Source: JAITWN01 sp964546765
GTDB taxonomy: Bacteria > Pseudomonadota > Gammaproteobacteria > SZUA-140
Reading direction: 5' to 3'
DNA: 9,163 nt
NCBI GenBank assembly: GCA_964546765.1
Contig: CAZJKV010000083.1
Coordinates: 1-9,163 of the forward strand
In this document: piece by piece, positions 1 through 7,498 of the stretch
Layout of the letters: each line of letters opens with the position of its first letter
Numbering within the stretch: the stretch's first letter is position 1
Notes under the pieces: generated by a model
Told to the model about the DNA's origin: nothing
The model's database searches: none
What the model saw: the letters and a program-made list of their open reading frames with translations, nothing else
Program-made: the position numbers and the translations under genes

Positions 1-483
1 CCGCAATCCCCGCCTGCGGCCCCGCCGGTCTCCACTCAGGTCGAGGCCGTTGCAACCCGGCCGGCGCCGACGCTGCCGCCTGCGCCAAGGATCGATGTCA
101 CCCCGGCCCGCTCGGTGGCGACGCTCCAGGAACTCGACAACCTCGCGGCGACCTTCGCGCGCGCCTATGAAACCGGCAATCTGGAGCTGATGCTGAGCCT
201 GTTCGCCGAGAATGCCCGGACCAATGACCGCAGCAACAAGACCGGGATCCGCCGAGACTACGAGGAGCTGTTCCGGCTCACCGACAGGCGTGAATTCATC
301 ATCGATGGTCTGCGCTGGCGACAGGACCGGGATGGCGACGTGCGGGGTGAGGGTAATTTCAGGGTATACGTCCGGTTCAGGGATGACCAGAGCGAAAACA
401 CGGTCACGGGCGACGTGGTGATACAAGTCGAAAAACGCCCGCAAGGACTCGTGATCACCGGGTTCATGCATTCCTACGATTGA
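1..483 (+). CDS. C-terminal part of a protein with proline-rich linker and NTF2/SnoaL-like domain (5' end outside window)
   Basis: Frame 1 is open from the first base to TGA at 481-483, so this is the 3' portion of a longer gene. A GTG at 115 could serve as a start, but the 38 codons before it are open, with no stop. They read as an Ala/Pro/Thr-rich linker (repeated Pro-Pro, Ala-Pro), which suggests an internal linker and not a leader. The last ~120 residues look like a small alpha+beta domain of the NTF2/SnoaL/DUF4440 kind: an N-terminal helix with the 'AxxFARAYETGNLELMLSLF' type pattern, then alternating strands ending in a hydrophobic strand (GLVITGF) and HSYD. In this fold the domain is often a C-terminal binding module on envelope proteins, but no ligand or catalytic role can be read here. 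The gene converges on the ATPase gene with only 6 bp between stop codons. Coding is secure; the family call is moderate and the upstream domains are unknown. Confidence 0.75.
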   Translation, partial: PQSPPAAPPVSTQVEAVATRPAPTLPPAPRIDVTPARSVATLQELDNLAATFARAYETGNLELMLSLFAENARTNDRSNKTGIRRDYEELFRLTDRREFIIDGLRWRQDRDGDVRGEGNFRVYVRFRDDQSENTVTGDVVIQVEKRPQGLVITGFMHSYD

Positions 484-489
484 GATTCG

Positions 490-1383
490 TCACTTCCGGG
501 ACTTGTTGACGGTGGCGGGGACGTCTTCCTCCGCGTCGGGATCTCCCTCATCTTCCTCATGGGAGAGGAACAGGCCGCCGATGATCTTGTCGCGCACGAC
601 GTCATGGATCAGGTCGGCATCGATGGTTGCCTTCTGGTCCGCGTATCCGCAAACCAGCGCGGTATCGCACAGCACGTTGATGAGCCGCGGTACCCCGTGC
701 GTGTAGTAGTGGACCGCCAGGCAGGCCGGCGCATCGAACAGGTTCGGGTCGCCGCCCGCAATCGTCAGTCGGTGCCAGATATAGTCGCATGTCCCCTGCA
801 GGTCCAGCGGGCTCAGATGGTAATCGACCGCGATGCGTTGCGCGAACTGTTCGAGTTCGGGGCGGCGCAGCATGCTCCGCAGCTCGGGCTGCCCGATCAG
901 CATCAACTGCAGTATCAGTTGCTTGTTGGCATTGATGTTCGAAAGCATCCGCAACTGTTCGAGTGATTCGACGTCCAGGTTCTGCGCTTCGTCAATGATC
1001 AGGATGGTCCTGTGACCCAGGTCGTACTCGTGCATCAGGAAGTCGACGAGCGTCTGATACAGTTCAACCTTCTCCTTGCCGCGGTATTCGAGCTTGAAGG
1101 CGAGCAGGACCCACTGCAGCAGCTCGCCGTAGGAGCGGTGCGCGTTCGATACCAGCCCGACCTTGATGTCGTCGTTGTCCTCGATCTGCTCGAGCAGTTG
1201 CCGCACCAGCGTCGTCTTGCCCGACCCGATCTCTCCGGTGATCACCGTGAATCCGGCCTGGTTCATGAGGCCGTACTCCAGCATGGAGAACGCCATCCGG
1301 TGATTCTTGCTCATGTAGAGGAAGGCGGGGTCCGGGAGCAGCGAGAACGGCTTTTCCCTGAATTTATAGTATGAGAGATACAT
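490..1383 (-). CDS. ExeA/GspA-like AAA ATPase, XrtA/PEP-CTERM-locus type
   Basis: A 297-residue P-loop ATPase. Visible motifs: Walker A GEIGSGKT (residues 50-57), Walker B ILIIDEAQ (127-134), a sensor-1-like LIGQPE (162-167), an arginine-finger candidate in AQRIAV (R183) and a sensor-2-like GVPRLIN (230-236). The N-terminus (YYKFREKPFSLLPDP) is typical of the ExeA/GspA family. The length fits the short 'secretion ATPase' found in exosortase/PEP-CTERM polysaccharide loci; Aeromonas ExeA is much longer and has a peptidoglycan-binding domain that is absent here. No membrane segment is evident. The C-terminal ~25 residues form a very acidic tail (EEDEGDPDAEED), probably disordered. It is the last gene of the EPS operon, 11 bp after the kinase gene, with a GGCGG-type ribosome site before ATG. 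Its precise role in EPS secretion is not established; energising or organising assembly of the export machinery is inference. Confidence 0.88.
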   Translation of the reverse strand: MYLSYYKFREKPFSLLPDPAFLYMSKNHRMAFSMLEYGLMNQAGFTVITGEIGSGKTTLVRQLLEQIEDNDDIKVGLVSNAHRSYGELLQWVLLAFKLEYRGKEKVELYQTLVDFLMHEYDLGHRTILIIDEAQNLDVESLEQLRMLSNINANKQLILQLMLIGQPELRSMLRRPELEQFAQRIAVDYHLSPLDLQGTCDYIWHRLTIAGGDPNLFDAPACLAVHYYTHGVPRLINVLCDTALVCGYADQKATIDADLIHDVVRDKIIGGLFLSHEEDEGDPDAEEDVPATVNKSRK

Positions 1384-1394
1384 GTTGCCGCCGT

Positions 1395-2159
1395 TCAGTA
1401 ACCATAGAACTGATCGTTCGCCTCCGGCGACTTGTTGAGCACCGTGCCGAGGATGTGGGTTTCGTGCATGAGCTCGAGGGCCTTGCTGACGTCCTTGCCC
1501 TGGGCGCGGGCCTCCTCGACCACCAGCAGAAAGGCATGGATGTGAGGCGACACGACCAGCACGTCGTCCGCGACCAGCACCGGCGGCAGGTCGACGACCA
1601 CGAGTGATGACGGGTAGATCTTCTTGATCTCGAGCATCAGGTGCTTGACCCTGGTCGATGACAATATCTCGGACGAGTTCGCAAACGAGGTATTGCCCGG
1701 CACGAGCGTCAATCTTTCGATCCCCGGATTGATCATGACCTGCTGCAAAGGCGTCCCGGCCAGCAGGAAATCGCTGACGCCGTAGTCGGGTCGAAATCCG
1801 AAACGCTTGTGAATGCTGGGGCGGCGCATGTCCAGATCGATCAGCACCACGTTGCGACCGACCTCCATCATCGCCAGGTTGATGGCGAGATTGATCGCGG
1901 TCATCGTTTTTCCTTCGCCCGGATTGGCGCTTGTGACCCCTATGCTCTGCCAGCCATGCGCGCGCATCTGATGCCAGATGCGCGTGCGCAGCAGCTTGAA
2001 TGCCTGGGCGGTATCGCTGTTGTCATCGCCGATGAATATCCTGTTGTGACGCAGGGCGTCACGCGAGAAATCCAGTCTTCGAATCTCGAGGTCGCTGCCC
2101 GGCGGCTCGCTGCCCTGTTCGTTGCGAATCCTTTCAACCGCTTTGGTAATGCGATCCAT
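1395..2159 (-). CDS. CpsD/EpsG-type cytoplasmic bacterial tyrosine kinase (BY-kinase)
   Basis: A 254-residue ParA/MinD-fold kinase of the polysaccharide co-polymerase-associated class. Visible motifs: Walker A within SANPGEGKT (77-85), Walker A' VVLIDLDMRRP (104-114) with the two Asp and the RRP signature, and Walker B VVVDLPP (187-193). The N-terminal helix (ITKAVERIRNEQ) and the AQAFKLLRTRI segment (51-61) are typical of proteins that dock on a Wzz-like partner and oligomerise. BY-kinases autophosphorylate a C-terminal tyrosine cluster and cycle polymer assembly; here the cluster is only two residues (Y252 and Y254, in FYGY), short for the family but still plausibly active. The gene lies downstream of the chain-length gene, whose C-terminus probably activates it, giving a split PCP/kinase pair as in EpsF/EpsG and CpsC/CpsD. 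Its start ATG has only a weak GAG upstream. The 106-bp gap before it contains a strong hairpin. Confidence 0.93.
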   Translation of the reverse strand: MDRITKAVERIRNEQGSEPPGSDLEIRRLDFSRDALRHNRIFIGDDNSDTAQAFKLLRTRIWHQMRAHGWQSIGVTSANPGEGKTMTAINLAINLAMMEVGRNVVLIDLDMRRPSIHKRFGFRPDYGVSDFLLAGTPLQQVMINPGIERLTLVPGNTSFANSSEILSSTRVKHLMLEIKKIYPSSLVVVDLPPVLVADDVLVVSPHIHAFLLVVEEARAQGKDVSKALELMHETHILGTVLNKSPEANDQFYGY

Positions 2160-2180
2160 GGTCTGATCTCAATTGGTTCG

Positions 2181-2206
2181 CGGGCGCGCCGTCACGGCTG
2201 CGCCCG
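2181..2206 (-). other. GC-rich hairpin between chain-length and kinase genes
   Basis: The 106-bp gap between the chain-length stop and the kinase start holds a nested inverted repeat. The outer arms CGGGCGC (2181-2187) and GCGCCCG (2200-2206) pair over 7 bp; the inner arms CCG (2189-2191) and CGG (2195-2197) add 3 bp around a TCA loop, with a small 1x2 internal bulge. No T-run follows on either strand, so it is not a typical intrinsic terminator. In the minus-strand transcript it would lie about 20 nt upstream of the kinase ATG. It could act as an RNA-stabilising or expression-tuning stem, or a partial transcription brake; that role is inference. Confidence 0.55.
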
Positions 2207-2265
2207 TCGCGATCCGGCATACATACGAATCGGCAGGGTACACGATCTCTTGACGGCGCGACGCA

Positions 2266-3942
2266 TCAGACGGCCAGCAGGGCCTGCGCCGAGAGCAACC
2301 CGAGTACCAGTAGTGCCAGGACCGATGCGCCGATTATCATGATCCGGCGCTGCTGCTGACGCGTATCTTCCACCGTCCTGATATAGGGGAGCATCACCAG
2401 TGGCGGCGCGCCCGCCAGCGCGATGATTCCCCTGGCGCCGCGCACACTACGATCAAGATACTCGGCAACCGCCGCGAATCCAATCCCGCTCGTCATCGAC
2501 ATGACCACCCCGAGGAGGAGGATGCCCAGCCGGTTCGGTTTGAACGGTGACTCCGGGATATAGGGCGCCTCTATCAACGAGAACCGCTCGCCCCGCTGTT
2601 CGGCCTCAAGCTGCTCGCCGAGTTGTGCCTCCAGCTGCTTCTGCTTGATTTCATGGAACTTTTTGACTGTGTTGTCATATTCGCGCCGCAGGATGAAGCT
2701 TTCCTGCTCGACGCCGGGGATCTGCAGGATGCGGTTTTCATACATGTCCAGGCGCTCCGTGAGCCTGTCCCTGAGATCGTGGAGCGAATTGAGCCGGATG
2801 TTCACGGCCTCGAGCTGGGTCCTGGCCGTCAGGTACGCGGGGTTGTCCGGTTCGAAATCGACGCCGCCGCCAAGGCTGTTGGCGCGCGCCTTCTGCAGCT
2901 CGTCTTCCAGCACCAGTATCGACCTTTGCAGCCTCAGTATATCGGGATGATCGCTGGAATAACGCTCCTGATTGGCGCCTAGCTCCGCGCGTGCCTTCAG
3001 GATCTGATCCTCGATCTGCCGGGCGTTCTCGGTGTCGCCGATGCGTCCGCGCAGCGACTCGATCTCCCGGCGCAGGCTGATGACGTCGGGATGATCGGGC
3101 GAGTAGGTTGCGGACGCGGTCAGATAGCGCGCCTGCAAGGCCCTGATACGTCCTGCGGGGCTCTCGCCGGTGTTGGGCTCGAGATGCGCGAGCTGGGATT
3201 CCAGGGAAACCTTGTGCTCCAGGTGCGCGCTGATCTCCCGCTGGGTATTCTCCAGCTCCCGCTCGGTGCGCTCCATCAGGTTCATGTTCAGCTGCATATG
3301 TTCCGGCATCTGACCCACGTTTCTTTCCTTGAAATCCGCAAGCTCCGCCTCGAGTTCGGCAAGCCGGACGTTCAGCTTGTCCGCTTCTTCGGTGAGGAAG
3401 CCGGAGGTCTCCGCCGCCATCTGGGAACGGATCCTGATGTTCTCCTGCAGGAAGAGCGACGCGAGTTCCTCGGCGACGTCACGCGCGGCGACGGGGTCAT
3501 GGCTCTCGAAGGATATCTCGAAGGCGATCGTGGCCCTGCCGGCCCTGCCGCTGGCGGGATCACCGACCTCGGCGCTGATCATGTTGATGCCGATGGCCTG
3601 CCGTACCCGCGAAATGATCTCGAACCTGTCCGCGGTCTCCAGCTCGTCCTGGAACAGGTTGTATTTTTGTATGATGGTCCACAGGTTTTGCCGGGTCAGT
3701 ACGCGCTGGCTGATGATCTGGATGCGTTCCGTCGCGTAGCTCGTGACCGTCGTCCTCACCATGTCCCTGGGGATGTCCTGCTGTTCGATCAGGATCGTCG
3801 CGGTCGAACGGTATACCGCCGGCAGGCCGTAGGCGATGCTGATCGCGATCACGAGCACGAGCAGCGTCGGGATGATCAGGTGAAACTTGCGGCGGCGCAA
3901 GACCGCCAGAATATCGCTGAGGTCAAGTGTATTGGTTGACAT
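2266..3942 (-). CDS. Wzz/GumC-type polysaccharide chain-length determinant (PCP), EpsF-like
   Basis: A 558-residue inner-membrane polysaccharide co-polymerase. TM1 is about residues 21-43, followed by the Wzz N-terminal periplasmic region (YRSTATILIEQQ). The middle ~180-450 is a long coiled coil rich in Glu, Arg, Leu and Gln. A Pro-rich PESPFKPNR stretch (463-471) comes just before TM2 (~472-494), as expected for the family, and a third hydrophobic helix ends the protein (~534-557). Inside the coiled coil the HPD motif occurs twice, YSPDHPDV (280-287) and YSSDHPDI (328-335), each followed by a similar LxRxI helix: an internal duplication of a family-typical segment. The protein sets polymer length and scaffolds the export pore and kinase. 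It carries no kinase domain; that is supplied by the next gene. Between the barrel stop and this ATG there are 42 bp with no strong Shine-Dalgarno sequence. Confidence 0.93.
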   Translation of the reverse strand: MSTNTLDLSDILAVLRRRKFHLIIPTLLVLVIAISIAYGLPAVYRSTATILIEQQDIPRDMVRTTVTSYATERIQIISQRVLTRQNLWTIIQKYNLFQDELETADRFEIISRVRQAIGINMISAEVGDPASGRAGRATIAFEISFESHDPVAARDVAEELASLFLQENIRIRSQMAAETSGFLTEEADKLNVRLAELEAELADFKERNVGQMPEHMQLNMNLMERTERELENTQREISAHLEHKVSLESQLAHLEPNTGESPAGRIRALQARYLTASATYSPDHPDVISLRREIESLRGRIGDTENARQIEDQILKARAELGANQERYSSDHPDILRLQRSILVLEDELQKARANSLGGGVDFEPDNPAYLTARTQLEAVNIRLNSLHDLRDRLTERLDMYENRILQIPGVEQESFILRREYDNTVKKFHEIKQKQLEAQLGEQLEAEQRGERFSLIEAPYIPESPFKPNRLGILLLGVVMSMTSGIGFAAVAEYLDRSVRGARGIIALAGAPPLVMLPYIRTVEDTRQQQRRIMIIGASVLALLVLGLLSAQALLAV

Positions 3943-3984
3943 GACCGGAATTACCCATGTTGTGAGAATGTAGCATCAATGTGC

Positions 3985-5274
3985 CTAGCGTGACAGGGAG
4001 TACCCTTTCCATCGATAGTTTACGGCCAGGTAGACCGTATTGCTGTCCGCAGAGTCGTCCGCGCCCTCAAACTTTTGCCAGCGATACCGGTACGAACCGT
4101 CGATGCTCCAGAAGCGGGTGATCGCCTTCTGGAAGCCGGTGTCTATACTATAAAACGTTCGGTCGGCAAATGGCTGCGTCGAATCGATCGACTCGTTCCT
4201 GTACGCCCGACCCCGGAGCGACAGGGTCAGGGTCGGGGTGACATCGTGGCTGACATTGACCCGGAGCTGGTCGCTCAGGACGATCGCCCTCGCGCCGCTC
4301 GGCCGCAGGCTGCGCTCGAGGCTGACGCGATAGCTGGTCGACCGGGACGGCCGTCCGATCAGGCCGGCGTCGACGACACCGCCTGAAGATTCGCTTTCCT
4401 CGGTGCCGCGAGAGATCGTCGTCGAACGGACGCCCGCGCCGAACGACCCCCGGAGATTCGGGGAAAACTGGCGTCTCAGGTTCAACTTGACAGTGTAATC
4501 ATCCGATCGGATATCCTCGTCGATCACGTCATATCTCGATACGGAAACGCCGGCATCCACGGCGTCGCGCCGGTTGATCTGGCGCGACAGCGCGACATCG
4601 ACTGTATGGGTGCGGTAATCGTCCAGGGGGATATCCCCGCGGCCGGAATAGCGGACGTCGTTGAGGCTGTAGCCCAGCCGCAGGAAGCTCGTCTGCGTGA
4701 TCGCGCGGGACCATGAAGGTTGCACGCGCAGCTGGTTGCGGCGGATCTCGACATCCACGAGGTTGAGGTCGACGGCCCCGCCGTCCAGGCCGTCCAGGCC
4801 GTCCAGGTCATCCGTGTCGCCGCCTTCATCCTCGTCCACGGTATCCACCACCTCGGTGATCGCGGTAACCGTCGTGTCGCTCTTGTAGAATCCATTCCAG
4901 TCCAGGCTGCTGCGTCTCGCCTTGGAATTCCCGGAGAATGTCAGCACGCGGACGCTGGAATCCCTGATTTCGTCCTCGGAATAGCGATACAGGACCAGAT
5001 ACCCGCCGAAATTGGCGGTGGTGGTCTCGGTCCGCCTTGTCAGATCCAGTCGCGGCGCTGCCGTCCAGCCCGTGCTGGATATGGGTGACGTCTGCTGCAT
5101 GAAGATATTATCGACATATATGACGCTTGCCTGTACCGATGGTTCAACCGACCACATGGCCCCGTGCGCGGCGCCGGCCAGCGCGCAGCCCAGGAGGGGA
5201 GGGAGCAGTAAGAATAGCCTGCGGGCGGGCGACCGGGCGTTATCAGGCTCGGCGCATTCCGGTGGTCTTGGCAC
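3985..5274 (-). CDS. Outer-membrane beta-barrel protein of EPS/PEP-CTERM loci (EpsL / TIGR03016-like)
   Basis: A 429-residue exported protein. Start: GTG at 5274-5272, whose G is shared with the TAG stop of the upstream export gene (TAGTG), so translation is probably coupled; there is no Shine-Dalgarno sequence. A hydrophobic signal stretch (about 19-34) precedes a likely AHG/A cleavage. The mature start (WSVEPSVQASVIYVDNIFM) matches the 'PSVxAxxxYxDNxxL' beginning of barrels in exosortase/EPS loci. The rest is alternating polar/aromatic strands (for example YLVLYRYSEDE, FLRLGYSLNDVRYSG, TVYLAVNYRWKGYSLSR), ending in a barrel-like terminal strand. Residues ~142-175 are a very acidic insertion with a tandem LDG repeat, probably an extracellular or periplasmic loop. 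Likely the outer-membrane conduit for the polysaccharide, acting with the adjacent export protein; that role is inference. A lipobox-like LLGC within the signal is not convincing, because Leu at -2 is unusual and barrels use signal peptidase I. Confidence 0.85.
   Translation of the reverse strand: MPRPPECAEPDNARSPARRLFLLLPPLLGCALAGAAHGAMWSVEPSVQASVIYVDNIFMQQTSPISSTGWTAAPRLDLTRRTETTTANFGGYLVLYRYSEDEIRDSSVRVLTFSGNSKARRSSLDWNGFYKSDTTVTAITEVVDTVDEDEGGDTDDLDGLDGLDGGAVDLNLVDVEIRRNQLRVQPSWSRAITQTSFLRLGYSLNDVRYSGRGDIPLDDYRTHTVDVALSRQINRRDAVDAGVSVSRYDVIDEDIRSDDYTVKLNLRRQFSPNLRGSFGAGVRSTTISRGTEESESSGGVVDAGLIGRPSRSTSYRVSLERSLRPSGARAIVLSDQLRVNVSHDVTPTLTLSLRGRAYRNESIDSTQPFADRTFYSIDTGFQKAITRFWSIDGSYRYRWQKFEGADDSADSNTVYLAVNYRWKGYSLSR
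4782..4808 (-). repeat. Three-copy 9-bp in-frame tandem repeat in the barrel gene
   Basis: The unit CGTCCAGGC is repeated three times, the last copy ending in T instead of C. On the coding strand it encodes the LDG-LDG-LDD run inside the acidic insertion of the beta-barrel protein. The unit is a multiple of three, so copy-number change would lengthen or shorten the loop without breaking the frame. The copies are nearly identical at the DNA level, which suggests recent slippage. Confidence 0.8.
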
Positions 5275-5894
5275 TAGGGAACGACGACGACGTCGCCGCG
5301 TTTCAGGATGATGTTCTGTCCCAGATTGCGCCCCGCCTTGACGCTGGCGTACTGGAATGGAATGGCGGTCTCTACGCCGTTTTCCCTGCGCAGGATCTTG
5401 ATGCGATTTTCTGACGCGAAGGGGGTCAGGCCGCCCGCGAGGGCCAGCGCCTGTACGACGTCGATGTAATGGCCTACCTGGTACTGGCCGGAGCTCTTGA
5501 CCTCGCCGATGACGTAGATCTTGTAGGAGGCGACCTTGTCGATGATCACCGTGACCACCGGATCCGGCATGTACCGCTTCAGGCGGTCGGTAATCTCCCG
5601 CTGCAGCGCCGAGGGGGTGCGGGATGCCGCCGTGATCTCGCCTACCAGCGGGAACGAGATGTTGCCGTCAGGCCTGACGGTGACGGTGCGCTGGAGCGTC
5701 TCCTCTCTCCAGACAGAGATGGCCAGGACGTCGTCGGGACCTATCAGGTACTCCGTCACGTCTTCGCCTTGCAGGGTCAGGAGGTCATCCTGGGCATGCG
5801 CCGTGCTGAAGGCGGCCAGCACGGCGAGCATGACGCATAATCCCGCAACGGCGGCGAATCCGGGGCGCGGGATACGGTTGTACTTGTCGATCAT
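5274..5894 (-). CDS. Short Wza-type polysaccharide export (OPX) protein, EpsE / PEP-CTERM export-like
   Basis: A 206-residue periplasmic export protein. Signal peptide 1-34, cleaved after AHA (residues 32-34); there is no lipobox Cys at the cleavage, so it is not an obvious lipoprotein. A Poly_export (PF02563-type) domain covers ~47-120: YLIGPDDVLAISVW (49-62), VRPDGNISFPLVGEI (73-87), then ERYMPDP-like LKRYMPDPVVTV. It is followed by one SLBB domain (~124-175: YVIGEVKSSGQY, ALALAGGLTPFAS). At 206 residues it is far shorter than E. coli Wza (~380) and has no room for the C-terminal amphipathic helix that forms Wza's outer-membrane pore. It therefore belongs to the short OPX class that is thought to rely on a separate beta-barrel, which here is the next gene, overlapping by one base. 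Start ATG at 5894; GGGAG lies 13 nt upstream, which is rather far. Confidence 0.93.
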   Translation of the reverse strand: MIDKYNRIPRPGFAAVAGLCVMLAVLAAFSTAHAQDDLLTLQGEDVTEYLIGPDDVLAISVWREETLQRTVTVRPDGNISFPLVGEITAASRTPSALQREITDRLKRYMPDPVVTVIIDKVASYKIYVIGEVKSSGQYQVGHYIDVVQALALAGGLTPFASENRIKILRRENGVETAIPFQYASVKAGRNLGQNIILKRGDVVVVP

Positions 5895-5929
5895 GATGTG
5901 TTGTTGACTCCCGAGAGTGATCAGCCGGT

Positions 5930-7387
5930 TTAGTAGACGTTTTTCCCCGTGAATCCCTTGAATACGGACAGGGCGATGATCCTGAAGTCCAGCAGGAGCG
6001 ACCAGTTCTTGATGTAGGCCAGGTCGTAATCCACGCGGTGTTTCATCTTGTCCAGGGTATCGGTCTCGCCGCGCCAGCCGTTGATCTGCGCGAGTCCGGT
6101 GATGCCCGGTTTGACCTTGTGCCGCAACATGTAACCGCTGATCAACTTGCGATACTGCTCGTTATGGATGATCGCATGCGGCCGCGGGCCGACGATCGAC
6201 ATCGAGCCCTGCAGGACGTTGAAGAACTGGGGCAATTCATCCAGGGATGTCCGGCGCAGAAACGCCCCGAAGCGGGTGACTCTCGGATCGAACTGGTGCG
6301 TTTGTTCCACCGTGTCGCTGTCCTCGCAGACCGACATGGTGCGGAATTTGAGGACGTCGATACGCTCGCCGCGCAGACCGTAGCGCGCCTGCTTGTAGAT
6401 GACCGGACCCGGCGAGCTCAGCTTGATCCCGGTGGCGATGATCAGCATCGGGATCGCGATGATCATCAGTATCAGGCTCGACAGCACGATATCCTCGCAG
6501 CGCTTGATCCAGCCGTCTATGCCGTTGAACGGCGTTTCGTAGATGCTGACGACGGGATATTCGCCCAGATTGCTCATGCCGGCGTTCATCAGGTTGTAGC
6601 CGAAGAAATCCGGGACCAGGTACACCGAAACCGTGGTGTCCGCGAGCCGTTCCAGCAGTTTCCTGATCCGTTCTTCCGCGCGCAGGGGCAGGGTGATATA
6701 GATGGTGTCGATCTTCCATTGCTCCGCATGCTGAACCAGCAGGTCCAGGTCGCCGATCACCTTGAGCGGTTCGGTGACCAGGGGGCGTTCGCCGGCGGGC
6801 TTCCGGTCGTCGTAGAAGCCGACCGGTTTCAGACCCATCCAGCGGGATTCGAGCAGGGTATGGGCAAACTCCGCCCCCAGTTCGTGGGCGCCGACGATCG
6901 CGACCCTTTGGGTGTTGATTCCGTTCTTGCGCAACACGCCGAGGCCATAGTTGACTACGGCGCGCCACAACCCGAGGACGATGGGGGTGAGCATGAACCA
7001 GGTGAGAATGGCCAGTCTCGACTGGTCATCGGATATCTTCGTCGCATAGCTGACCAGCAGGATGAACGTGACGACAATGAACCAGGCCGAGCACAGTTGC
7101 ATGAATTCACGTACGAACGACGAGCCGCGCCGCGAACGGTAGAGATCCAGGAACTGCGCGATGACGAAGAACAGCGCGCTGCTCAATATGGCAGCCGTGG
7201 CGTAACGGTAATCCCATGTATACCCGTACATCCACAACAGCACCCACAACGTGGTGCCGACGATCACGGCATCAGTCAGACGGAGGAGTGTTGCGAAATC
7301 GTGGAAGTGCCCGCGGATGACGCCTCTGAACGAGCGCGCTCTTTTCCTCAGATTGTCGTTCATGTCCGGAGATCCGCCGTTATTCAT
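5930..7387 (-). CDS. Undecaprenyl-phosphate sugar-1-phosphate transferase (EpsB/WcaJ-type, initiating)
   Basis: A 485-residue long-form monotopic phosphoglycosyl transferase that starts EPS repeat-unit synthesis by moving hexose-1-phosphate (probably glucose, by similarity) from a nucleotide sugar to undecaprenyl phosphate in the inner membrane. Four N-terminal membrane helices (~33-55, 63-82, 98-115, 126-150) precede a CoA-binding-like Rossmann domain (~160-280, VAIVGAHELG). Then comes a membrane-reentrant helix (~298-320) and the catalytic Bac_transf domain. Visible motifs: SSPGPVIYKQ (324-333), LKFRTM (346-351), the Asp-Glu dyad in TSLDELPQ (D383, E384), SIVGPRPHA (397-405), KPGITGLAQINGWRGETDTL (426-445) and the terminal FKGF..KNVY. 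It heads the operon; 35 bp separate it from the export gene. The start is ambiguous: ATG at 7387 or ATG eight codons later at 7363, which has GGCGGA upstream; neither has a convincing Shine-Dalgarno sequence. Confidence 0.94.
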   Translation of the reverse strand: MNNGGSPDMNDNLRKRARSFRGVIRGHFHDFATLLRLTDAVIVGTTLWVLLWMYGYTWDYRYATAAILSSALFFVIAQFLDLYRSRRGSSFVREFMQLCSAWFIVVTFILLVSYATKISDDQSRLAILTWFMLTPIVLGLWRAVVNYGLGVLRKNGINTQRVAIVGAHELGAEFAHTLLESRWMGLKPVGFYDDRKPAGERPLVTEPLKVIGDLDLLVQHAEQWKIDTIYITLPLRAEERIRKLLERLADTTVSVYLVPDFFGYNLMNAGMSNLGEYPVVSIYETPFNGIDGWIKRCEDIVLSSLILMIIAIPMLIIATGIKLSSPGPVIYKQARYGLRGERIDVLKFRTMSVCEDSDTVEQTHQFDPRVTRFGAFLRRTSLDELPQFFNVLQGSMSIVGPRPHAIIHNEQYRKLISGYMLRHKVKPGITGLAQINGWRGETDTLDKMKHRVDYDLAYIKNWSLLLDFRIIALSVFKGFTGKNVY

Positions 7388-7498
7388 GATGCGAGCCCAG
7401 ATGCATCACATGATGATGGAGGCGGAAAGCGCGTGCAAGAAACGGTGCGGACTGTAAGGTACATACACTTGCTGATCCTTTCAGCTATTTTGATGTTC

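Noticed and set aside
484..489. Bidirectional terminator between the convergent genes at 483/490
   Set aside because: Only 6 bp separate the stop codons, and no stem with a T-run is visible around them.
3091..3939. Plus-strand 282-codon open frame antisense to the chain-length gene
   Set aside because: Shadow frame: no recognisable domain, and the minus strand has clear Wzz features across the same bases.
5160..5220. Lipobox (LLGC) in the barrel protein signal
   Set aside because: Leu at -2 is atypical, the hydrophobic stretch continues past the Cys, and a signal peptidase I site follows; the beta-barrel fold makes lipidation unlikely.
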